37,339 nt of DNA from contig NZ_LLXX01000096.1 of the NCBI RefSeq assembly GCF_001440405.1, forward strand, positions 42,065 to 79,403. Reading direction: 5' to 3'. The stretch comes from Bradyrhizobium valentinum (GTDB taxonomy: Bacteria > Pseudomonadota > Alphaproteobacteria > Rhizobiales > Xanthobacteraceae). The notes under the pieces were generated by a model. The model worked only from the letters and a program-made list of their open reading frames with translations. It was not told where the DNA came from and searched no databases. The first letter of the stretch is position 1, and each line of letters begins with the position of its first letter. Both the position numbers and the translations under genes were made by a program. Positions 1 through 6,643 of this stretch are shown here, piece by piece.

Positions 1-599
1 AGGCGGCCCTGGAGGGCAGCAAAGGCCGCATGGAGGCCTGCTCTCGCCTCCTCGGAGGAGAACTGTTCGGTGCCCTTTTCGATGACGGTGACCTGCGAAT
101 CGATCAGATCGCAGATCCGCCCGTCATTGCCGATTTCCCGCAACCGCCAGGCGATTTCCCGCAGCACCCGCGCGCCCTTGCGGACCGGCGCCAGCCGCTG
201 CTCCAGCGCGAGGCTGTCGAGCGCCTCGACCGCCGATTCCTCGGCAACCTTAACCGCACCGCGGATGGCGGCGAGCGCCTCGGTCAAGCGTTCCTGCGCC
301 GCGGCCGCCGCGGCGACGGCCTCCGCGGCCTCCTGCACCGAAAGACCTTCCTCCCGGCGGAGGCTTTCTTCCCGCTGAAGGGTTTCCTCCCTCTGGGCGG
401 CGAGGCTGTGCTCGATCCGCATCACCGCGTCCAGCACCATGCGGGTGTCGGCATTGCGGTTGCGTTTGGCGTATTCGGTCAGGAACCAGCGGCCTCGCGA
501 AGTCTCCATGAAGGCTTCGGCGATCGCGGCATAGTCCTCCTCGCCCGGCAGCGCGGCGCGTGCTGAGATCGGCGAAAGGGCGAATACTTCGTCGGCCAT
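1..599 (-). CDS. Conserved coiled-coil protein of unknown function (N-terminal part, runs off window)
   Basis: An open frame starts at the ATG complementary to 597-599 and continues without a stop past the left edge, giving 199 whole codons. The protein begins MADEVFALSPISARAALPGEE. A stretch GRWFLTEYAKRNRNADTRMVLDAV is followed by a helical, Glu/Ala/Arg-rich segment (about residues 65-115) that looks like coiled coil. There is no signal peptide or membrane segment, so a cytoplasmic location is likely. I do not recognise the family. It is divergent from the MFS transporter with about 76 bases between the two chosen starts. Plus-strand frames across this stretch are shadows. The frame is convincing because it is uninterrupted and has protein-like composition. 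Confidence 0.75.
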   Translation of the reverse strand, partial: MADEVFALSPISARAALPGEEDYAAIAEAFMETSRGRWFLTEYAKRNRNADTRMVLDAVMRIEHSLAAQREETLQREESLRREEGLSVQEAAEAVAAAAAAQERLTEALAAIRGAVKVAEESAVEALDSLALEQRLAPVRKGARVLREIAWRLREIGNDGRICDLIDSQVTVIEKGTEQFSSEEARAGLHAAFAALQGR

Positions 600-675
600 G
601 TTAAACTCTTCGCGCAAATCAGCGCGCCTTGCGATAACGAGACAACACGATATTGCCCGAATCGCAATTGAATTG

Positions 676-1875
676 ATGCCGAGCGAATCACAAATCCCCA
701 TCGCTTCTCAAGGCGCATCGAAGCAATTCGCGACGCGGGTGGCGCTGTTTTACGGCACGCTGTTCGGCATGACCGGCGCCCATCTGCCGTTTTTCACGGT
801 ATGGTTGAAGGCGGTCGGGGTCGATGCGTTCTGGATCGGGCTGATCACGGCCGTTCCCCCGGTGACGCGGTTTACGGTGCTTCCGCTGGTGACGGGCTTT
901 GCGGAACGGCGTCAGGCCTTGCGCGGCGGCATTGTTGTGACCGCCTTTGCCACCGCCTTGGGCTTTTTCATCCTGGGCACCCAGCATCTGCCGGTCCTGG
1001 TGTTCCTGATCTATGCCCTGACCTGCTGCCTGTGGACGCCCATGGTGCCGCTGACGGATGCCTATGCGTTGCGGGGCGTGAAGCGTTATGGCCTCAACTA
1101 TGGACCGCTGCGGCTGTGGGGCTCGGCCGCCTTCGTCCTTGGCGCGCTGGTCTGCGGGATGCTGTTCGATCTCATCGCCGCCCGAAATTTGATCTGGATC
1201 ATCGCCGGCTCGGCCGCGATCGGGGCGCTGGCCAGCCTCGCGCTGGAGCCGTTGGACGACACCAGGACCGTTCGCCCGGTCACCGGGGGCGCGAGCAAAT
1301 TGCTGCGCGACGGCGGCTTTATCGCCGTTATCGTGGCGTCGGCGCTGATCCAGGGCAGCCATGCCCCCTATTACATTTTCGCGTCGATCGCCTGGCAACA
1401 AGCGGGATACGACGGGCTGACGATAGCGGTTCTGTGGGTGCTGGGCGTGATTGCCGAGATCGTGCTGTTCGCTCTGTCGCCGCGGTTCACGCTGCAGCCA
1501 TCGATGCTGGTGGTGATTGCGGCGCTGAGCGCAGCCGCGCGCTGGGTGATAACGGCACAGGATCCGCCCCTTGCGATCCTCGCTTTGGTCCAACTCGCGC
1601 ATGCGCTGAGCTTCGGGCTGACGCAGGTCGGCGTCATGGGGCTGATGCTACACCATGTGCCTGGCCACGTGATGGCGAGGGCGCAGGGCTATCTCACCGC
1701 CTGTGGCGGCATCGTCGCCGGCGTCGCATCAATCGCGTCAGGCACCATCTACGAGACCTGGGGACAGGGCATCTACTACGTAATGGCCGTGATGGCGGCC
1801 CTGGGTGGGCTGGTGGTCTGGCTGGCGCGGGACCGGCTCTCGCATCAGCCCCACAAGGCGGCATCCGGCGGATAG
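676..1875 (+). CDS. MFS transporter, LacY-like/HcaT-type (MFS_1_like)
   Basis: A polytopic membrane protein of about 399 residues with roughly 12 hydrophobic segments. The first begins near FATRVALFYGTLFGMTGAHLPF and the last ends near VVWLARDRL. The order of segments and a motif like LWTPMVPLTDAYAL...YGPLRLWGSAAF, typical of the HcaT/nucleoside-H+ symporter-like branch, point to a proton-coupled importer of a small organic substrate in the inner membrane. I chose ATG 676 because the frame can open at 598, but that would add a polar 26-residue tail overlapping the divergent gene's start codon. Its 3' end overlaps the convergent epimerase gene by about 31 bases. The substrate cannot be read from sequence; an amino-acid or peptide derivative handled by the neighbour is only a guess. 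Confidence 0.85.
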   Translation: MPSESQIPIASQGASKQFATRVALFYGTLFGMTGAHLPFFTVWLKAVGVDAFWIGLITAVPPVTRFTVLPLVTGFAERRQALRGGIVVTAFATALGFFILGTQHLPVLVFLIYALTCCLWTPMVPLTDAYALRGVKRYGLNYGPLRLWGSAAFVLGALVCGMLFDLIAARNLIWIIAGSAAIGALASLALEPLDDTRTVRPVTGGASKLLRDGGFIAVIVASALIQGSHAPYYIFASIAWQQAGYDGLTIAVLWVLGVIAEIVLFALSPRFTLQPSMLVVIAALSAAARWVITAQDPPLAILALVQLAHALSFGLTQVGVMGLMLHHVPGHVMARAQGYLTACGGIVAGVASIASGTIYETWGQGIYYVMAVMAALGGLVVWLARDRLSHQPHKAASGG

Positions 1876-2840
1876 ACTAGGCTGCCATCGTAGCGCAGGC
1901 CGCCGTCGCGGTCGCGCGCCAGCAACAGGGGACCATCGAGATCGACGAATCTGGCCTGTTGCGCCAGCAACATGGCCGGCGCCATCGCCAGCGAGGTCGC
2001 GACCATGCAGCCGATCATGATCTCGAAGCCGAGCACGTGCGCGGCATCCGCCATCGCGAGCGCCTCGGTCAGACCGCCGGTCTTGTCGAGCTTGACGTTG
2101 ACGGCGTCGTAGCGCGCGCGAATCCCTTCGAGCGAGGCGCGATCATGCACGCTTTCGTCGGCGCAGACCGCGATCGGGCGCTTGATACGCGCCAGCGCTT
2201 CATCCTGCCCGGCTGGCAGCGGCTGCTCGACCAGCGTCACGCCGGCGTTCGCGCAGGCGGCCAGGTTTTGTTCGAGATTGTCCGGCGTCCAGGCCTCGTT
2301 GGCATCCACGATCAATTCGGATTCGGGGGCCGCCTTGCGCACCGCGGATATCCGCTCGCCATCGCCGTCACCGCCGAGCTTGATCTTGAGCAGCGGCCGG
2401 TGCGCGGCCCTGGCGGTCGCCGCCGCCATTGCCTCCGGCGTGCCGAGCGAAATGGTGAAGGCCGTGGTGCAGGGGCGCGGCGCGGGCCGGCCGAGCAGGG
2501 TCCAGATCCGCTGGCCGGCGCTCTTGGCCTCGAGGTCCAACAGCGCGCAATCCAGCGCATTCCGGGCGGCGCCGGCGGGCATCGCCGCCTGCAGGGCCTG
2601 CCGATCCAGCCCGTTCGAGAGCGGCTCCCGCATCGCCTCGAGGGCCTGCAATGTCGCCTCGGGCGTTTCGCCGTAACGAGGGTATGGCACACACTCGCCG
2701 CGCCCTGTATGGCCGCCTTGGCTGACGGTGGCGACGACCGTGACGGCCTCGGTCTTGGCACCCCGGCTGATCGTGAAGGAGCCTGCAATGGGCCAGCGCT
2801 CGATGCTGGCGGCAAGCTTTCGGGAAAGGCTGGAAGTCAT
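1845..2840 (-). CDS. dgcA: Dipeptide epimerase / N-acetyl-D-Glu racemase (enolase superfamily)
   Basis: An enolase-superfamily enzyme of 331 residues. Visible signatures are the N-terminal capping region AGSFTISRGAKTEA..GRGECVPY.RYGETPE, the KxK catalytic pair in LLKIKLGG, metal ligands in IVDANEAW, VEQPLP and CADES, and the second catalytic lysine in VNVKLDKTGGLTEAL. These fit the L-Ala-D/L-Glu epimerase and N-acyl-glutamate racemase (DgcA) branch, which moves a proton at the alpha carbon of a Glu-type substrate with Mg2+. ATG 2840 is preferred over an upstream TTG at 2855; neither has a clear ribosome site. No dgcN-like partner lies next to it, so the DgcA name rests on sequence resemblance only; a dipeptide epimerase role (murein peptide recycling) is the alternative. 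It converges on the transporter. Confidence 0.85.
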   Translation of the reverse strand: MTSSLSRKLAASIERWPIAGSFTISRGAKTEAVTVVATVSQGGHTGRGECVPYPRYGETPEATLQALEAMREPLSNGLDRQALQAAMPAGAARNALDCALLDLEAKSAGQRIWTLLGRPAPRPCTTAFTISLGTPEAMAAATARAAHRPLLKIKLGGDGDGERISAVRKAAPESELIVDANEAWTPDNLEQNLAACANAGVTLVEQPLPAGQDEALARIKRPIAVCADESVHDRASLEGIRARYDAVNVKLDKTGGLTEALAMADAAHVLGFEIMIGCMVATSLAMAPAMLLAQQARFVDLDGPLLLARDRDGGLRYDGSLVYPPDAALWG

Positions 2841-2983
2841 TTTAAAATCTGGCAATTTTCTGAACCGTGAGCTTGCTCGCTGCTACCAACTATGGCTGGT
2901 TAGGGGCAGATTCGACAAGGCAGTACGGCGTGCGGAACCCAAGCGTTTTGCAGGGGTAGCGCATCGGCCGAGGGGTGGGCATC

Positions 2984-4117
2984 GTGAACGGCAACCCGAC
3001 ATTGGAGCGGATAGCCAGGAGCAACGGGCTGGCGCTGTGCGCGGCTGGCCCGTGGACGGCCCGCTTTGCGCCGGTGCTGGAACGAATGGTCGCCGACGCC
3101 GAGAAGCTGGGCGGCACCCGTCCTAACATTTTCATCGATGTCTCGCAGGTGTCGAAGCTCGACACGTTCGGCGCCTGGCTGATCGAGCGGCTGCGCCGCA
3201 GCCTGACCCAGGGCGGCATCGAGGCCCAGATCGCCGGGCTCTCGGCCAATTATTCCAGCCTGGTCGACGAGGTGCGCCGGGTGAAGGCCGAGCCGGTCGT
3301 CGAAACCGATCGGGTGACGATCACGGGCATGCTGGAGCAGGTGGGCCGCAGCGTCGCCGGCATCGGCGGCACGCTTGTCGGGCTGATCGACATGCTGGGC
3401 GCGGTGCTCGCCGCGACCGGCCACGTCATCATTCGTCCCCGCCGCTTCCGCCTGACGTCGACCATCCATCACCTCGAGCAGGTATGCTGGCGCGCGGTGC
3501 CGATCGTGGTGCTGATCACCTTCCTGATCGGCTGCATCATCTCGCAGCAGGGCATTTTCCATTTCCGCAAGTTCGGCGCCGACATCTTCGTGGTCGACAT
3601 GCTGGGCGTGCTGGTGCTGCGCGAGATCGGCGTGCTGCTGGTGGCGATCATGGTGGCGGGCCGCTCGGGCTCGGCCTACACCGCCGAACTCGGCTCGATG
3701 AAGATGCGCGAGGAAATCGACGCGCTGCGCACCATGGGCTTCGATCCGATCGAGGTTTTGATCCTGCCGCGGATGCTGGCGCTGGTGCTGGCGCTGCCGA
3801 TCCTGGCGTTCCTCGGCGCGATGGCGGCACTCTACGGCGGCGGGCTGGTGGCGTGGCTCTATGGCGGCGTCGAGCCCGAAGCTTTCCTGCTGCGGTTGCG
3901 CGACGCCATTTCGATCGATCACTTCGTCGTCGGCATCATCAAGGCGCCGGTGATGGCCGCCGTGATCGGCATCGTCGCCTGCGTCGAGGGACTGGCCGTG
4001 CAGGGCAGCGCCGAGTCGCTCGGACAGCACACCACGTCCTCGGTGGTGAAGGGCATTTTCTTCGTCATCGTGATGGACGGCGTGTTCGCCATCTTCTTCG
4101 CATCGATCGGAATGTGA
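2984..4117 (+). CDS. mlaE: MlaE-type ABC transporter permease with N-terminal STAS-like domain
   Basis: The first gene of a three-gene operon encodes a 377-residue inner-membrane permease. The first ~90 residues look like a fused STAS/MlaB-like domain (PNIFIDVSQVSKLDTFGAWLIERL). The MlaE fold follows, with hydrophobic helices and the family motif VAGRSGSAYTAELGSMKMREEIDALRTMG. With MlaF and MlaD it would move phospholipid or a related lipid between inner and outer membrane. Two GTG starts are possible. GTG 2984 has an AGGGG ribosome site at 2971-2975 at good spacing, whereas GTG 2975 would overlap that site, so I used 2984. It ends two bases before mlaF, implying coupled translation. Confidence 0.9.
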   Translation: MNGNPTLERIARSNGLALCAAGPWTARFAPVLERMVADAEKLGGTRPNIFIDVSQVSKLDTFGAWLIERLRRSLTQGGIEAQIAGLSANYSSLVDEVRRVKAEPVVETDRVTITGMLEQVGRSVAGIGGTLVGLIDMLGAVLAATGHVIIRPRRFRLTSTIHHLEQVCWRAVPIVVLITFLIGCIISQQGIFHFRKFGADIFVVDMLGVLVLREIGVLLVAIMVAGRSGSAYTAELGSMKMREEIDALRTMGFDPIEVLILPRMLALVLALPILAFLGAMAALYGGGLVAWLYGGVEPEAFLLRLRDAISIDHFVVGIIKAPVMAAVIGIVACVEGLAVQGSAESLGQHTTSSVVKGIFFVIVMDGVFAIFFASIGM

Positions 4118-4119
4118 CC

Positions 4120-4890
4120 ATGGCGGACGAGATTTCCGACGCCATCATCCGGGTTCGCGACATCACCGTGCAGTTCGGTAAAACGCGCGTGCTCGACGGG
4201 CTCAACCTCGACGTCAAGCGTGGTGAAATTCTCGGATTTGTCGGCCCGTCCGGCGCCGGAAAATCGGTGCTGACGCGCACCATCATCGGTCTCGTGCCTA
4301 AGCTCAGTGGACGCATCGAGGTGTTTGGCATCGATCTCGATGCGGCGAGCTCCGCGGAGCGCCGCGGCGTCGAGCGCCGCTGGGGCATCCTGTTTCAGCA
4401 GGGCGCGCTGTTTTCCTCGCTCACGGTGCGGCAGAACATCCAGTTTCCAGTGCGCGAATATCTTAAGGTCTCGCAGCGGCTGCTCGACGAGATCATGGTG
4501 GCCAAGCTCGGCATGGTGGGCCTGCGGCCCGACGTCGCCGACCGCTACCCGTCCGAATTGTCGGGCGGCATGATCAAGCGCGTGGCGCTGGCGCGCGCGC
4601 TGGCGCTCGACCCCGAACTGGTGTTTCTGGACGAGCCGACTTCGGGGCTCGATCCGATCGGCGCCGGCGATTTCGACGAGCTGGTGCGTACCCTGCAGCG
4701 TACTTTGGGCCTGACGGTTTTCATGGTAACCCATGATCTCGACAGCCTTTATACGGCCTGCGACCGCATCGCGGTTTTAGGGAACGGTAAGATCATTGCA
4801 GCAGGATCGATTGCCGACATGCAGGCCTCGCAGCATCCCTGGCTGAGGCAATATTTTCACGGCAAGCGCGCCCGCGCGGTCATGGGCTAG
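4120..4890 (+). CDS. mlaF: MlaF-type ABC transporter ATP-binding protein
   Basis: A 256-residue ATPase. Walker A is GPSGAGKS at residues 42-49. The Q-loop region is LFQQGALFSS, the ABC signature is LSGGM, the Walker B/D-loop is LVFLDEPTSGLDP, and the switch histidine is in VTHDLDS. The sequence around Q-loop and signature (LSGGMIKRVALARA) is typical of the MlaF/Ttg2A lipid-export branch. It powers the MlaE permease in the cytoplasm. ATG 4120 starts two bases after the mlaE stop codon; longer upstream extensions of this frame lie inside mlaE and are rejected. The stop codon TAG merges with the palindromic repeat at 4890-4935. Confidence 0.92.
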   Translation: MADEISDAIIRVRDITVQFGKTRVLDGLNLDVKRGEILGFVGPSGAGKSVLTRTIIGLVPKLSGRIEVFGIDLDAASSAERRGVERRWGILFQQGALFSSLTVRQNIQFPVREYLKVSQRLLDEIMVAKLGMVGLRPDVADRYPSELSGGMIKRVALARALALDPELVFLDEPTSGLDPIGAGDFDELVRTLQRTLGLTVFMVTHDLDSLYTACDRIAVLGNGKIIAAGSIADMQASQHPWLRQYFHGKRARAVMG

Positions 4891-4935
4891 AGCATGATCA
4901 CGAAGCGGGCACCGGTTTTTGATGAGATCATGCTC
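4890..4935. repeat. Rhizobial palindromic intergenic repeat between mlaF and mlaD
   Basis: Ten-base perfect inverted arms GAGCATGATC (4890-4899) and GATCATGCTC (4926-4935) enclose a core with ACCGGTTTTT. Elements of this form, with GAGCATGATC ends and an ACCGGTTTT core, are very common in Bradyrhizobium and relatives (recalled, not searched). It starts within the mlaF stop codon and could fold as an mRNA hairpin that separates mlaF from mlaD expression. Confidence 0.7.
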
Positions 4936-5004
4936 AAACAACAGATAAATGACGGGTCTGATCGGCGAAGCTGAACAGATCCAGATTTCGGAGTACCTTG
5001 AATT

Positions 5005-5895
5005 ATGGAAACGCGGGCGAATTACGTCCTGATCGGGGCCTTCACGCTGGCAGTGATCGCCGCCGCGTTCGGCTTTGTGCTGTGGTTTCAGAGCCTGCAT
5101 ACCACCAAGCAGCGCAGCCCAATCCGCATCGTGTTCGAAGGCCCGGCGTCCGGTCTTCGAAACGGCGGCAGCGTCAACTTTAACGGTATTAGGATAGGGG
5201 AGGTTGTCTCGGTGAAGCTCGACAACCCGCGGCGGGTGGTCGCACTGGCGATGGTCGAGAACAATGCTCCGATCCGCAAGGACACGCTCGTCGGACTTGA
5301 ATTCCAGGGACTGACCGGCGTCGCGGCGATCTCGCTGAAGGGCGGCGAGGAGACCGCGCCTTCGGTGCCGCTCGACGAGGACGGCGTTCCGATGCTGACC
5401 GCCGACCCGAGCGCGCTGCAGGATGTGACGGAGTCCATTCGCGCCACGTTGCAGAACGTCAACCGGCTGGTCGCCGACAATCAGGAATCGGTGAAGAATT
5501 CGCTGCGAAATCTCGAGACCTTCACGGCTGCGCTCGCGCGTAACTCCGAGAAGATCGACAACGTCATGCTCAGGGTCGATGGCGTGATGGGCAAGGCCGA
5601 CAGTCTGATGCTCGGTCTCAATACCATCGCAGGCGGCGCCGCCGGCGGCGAATTGAATTTAATGGTGAAGTCGATCCGCGAACTCGCCGAGGATTTCGAC
5701 AAGCGGTCGGGCGCGCTGATGGCCGATGGCCGCCGCACCCTTTCCGACATCAGCCGCGCCGTGAACAATTTCGACCGTAACCCGACCCGGGTGATCTTCG
5801 GCGGCGGCAGCAGCAGCAACAGCCAGGCGGCAGCACCGCCGCCGCCACCGCCAGCAGCGGCGGCACCAAGGGCACCGAGCGGACAGAAGCGGTAG
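5005..5895 (+). CDS. mlaD: MlaD-type MCE-domain lipid-binding protein
   Basis: A 296-residue protein with one N-terminal membrane anchor (about residues 9-30, VLIGAFTLAVIAAAFGFVLWF), then an MCE domain (about 38-118, including IRIVFEGPASGLRNGGSVNFNGIRIGEV). A long helical region (about 135-260) and a Ser/Pro/Ala-rich tail with a run of prolines follow. MCE proteins sit in the periplasm attached to the inner membrane, form hexameric lipid tunnels and hand lipid to or from the MlaE/MlaF pair. It is the third operon gene, separated from mlaF by 114 bases that hold the palindromic repeat. No MlaC or MlaA homologue is in the window. The low-complexity tail is odd but common in alphaproteobacterial members. 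Confidence 0.9.
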   Translation: METRANYVLIGAFTLAVIAAAFGFVLWFQSLHTTKQRSPIRIVFEGPASGLRNGGSVNFNGIRIGEVVSVKLDNPRRVVALAMVENNAPIRKDTLVGLEFQGLTGVAAISLKGGEETAPSVPLDEDGVPMLTADPSALQDVTESIRATLQNVNRLVADNQESVKNSLRNLETFTAALARNSEKIDNVMLRVDGVMGKADSLMLGLNTIAGGAAGGELNLMVKSIRELAEDFDKRSGALMADGRRTLSDISRAVNNFDRNPTRVIFGGGSSSNSQAAAPPPPPPAAAAPRAPSGQKR

Positions 5896-5919
5896 TAGAT
5901 CAATCTTCTCGGGTTGCGC

Positions 5920-6231
5920 CTAAGGCGACGTCACTTTCTCAACTTCGCCGATTGCTACAGACCGCGAACCTTCCATGAGCGTGAATTTCTTGCCTTCCGA
6001 CAACCACATGTGAGGTGCGTCGGGTAACAGAAAATTCGCTTCTCCTGTTTGATAGGCTTGAGCATCTGAAGCCTCGGTCACCTTGATCACGAGGCTCCAA
6101 CCGTCGTTCAGCCAATCCTTCTCATCTTGATGATCGAAACGAGCTGGAAGACTGAACCGCTGGTCGTTGGGCAAATGGTTCGATGAACCATCGAGTAGCC
6201 AATGTAGACGAACTTGCACGGTTGTTGTCAT
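5920..6231 (-). CDS. Small orphan protein resembling EF-Tu domain III
   Basis: A 103-residue protein with ATG at 6231, beginning MTTTVQVRLHWLLDGSSNHLP. The second half reads LPDAPHMWLSEGKKFTLMEGSRSVAIGEVEKV, which resembles the end of EF-Tu/EF1A domain III (a pattern of the kind RFAIREGGRTVGAGVV). The first half (VQVRLHWL...GRSLPARF-like spacing) also fits that barrel. There is no GTPase domain, so it is not an elongation factor. Stand-alone copies of this barrel are known as uncharacterised small proteins; a binding role is possible. Base composition is clearly less GC-rich than the flanking genes, which hints at acquisition. The assignment is by eye and modest. Confidence 0.6.
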   Translation of the reverse strand: MTTTVQVRLHWLLDGSSNHLPNDQRFSLPARFDHQDEKDWLNDGWSLVIKVTEASDAQAYQTGEANFLLPDAPHMWLSEGKKFTLMEGSRSVAIGEVEKVTSP

Positions 6232-6331
6232 TGCGAACTGGAGATTCGTAGCGGCGCGTAGAGCGCAATAGCGCGAGCGGACCCCGCCGCTAGCGCGGGA
6301 CTGACAATATTCGTGTTGAGGGGGTACCGCA

Positions 6332-6526
6332 TCACAAGTCGATCTTACGGCCAGTGTTGCGCGAACGGGCGAGATTGAGATCGATCCCGACCAGTGGCGA
6401 ACGGCACAACGCGGCGAAGATGCCCTTCTTAGGCGCTTCGTTCGCGGCTTCAGACCGCTCCATGCCTCGTTTGGCTTGCTGCTTCCTAAAATTCCGCAGC
6501 GCTTTCTTTTTCGCGATGTCGATCAT
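6332..6526 (-). CDS. Short protein with Phd/VapB-antitoxin-like C-terminal tail
   Basis: A 64-residue protein starting at ATG 6526, with a GGAG ribosome site five bases upstream. The frame can extend to 6628 but without that support. The N-terminal half is strongly basic (IAKKKALRNFRKQQAKRGMERSE). The C-terminus SPLVGIDLNLARSRNTGRKIDL matches the tail seen in many small type II antitoxins (a pattern like APLEGIDLxRSRDTGRDVDL). No toxin gene is adjacent, so it would be an orphan or a remnant with the middle shortened. It lies in the same lower-GC islet as the EF-Tu-III-like gene. The toxin-neutralising role is inference from the tail only. Confidence 0.45.
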   Translation of the reverse strand: MIDIAKKKALRNFRKQQAKRGMERSEAANEAPKKGIFAALCRSPLVGIDLNLARSRNTGRKIDL

Positions 6527-6643
6527 CATATCTCCGAATATTCGAGGAAGTATATCCGGATTTTCATTCAGTGACGAGGTGAGCGTTGCAACAGCAACAA
6601 AACGGAGGCAGCGAGGCCTCCGCTTCAATCCGCAATTCGCCGT

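Noticed and set aside
30..566. Plus-strand frames at the left edge
   Set aside because: They are antisense to a better, uninterrupted minus-strand coding frame and lack family features.
598..675. ATG 598 as start of the MFS transporter
   Set aside because: It overlaps the divergent gene's start codon and adds a polar 26-residue tail before the first TM.
3484..4119. Upstream extension of the mlaF frame
   Set aside because: It lies wholly in mlaE in another frame; MlaF starts at ATG 4120.
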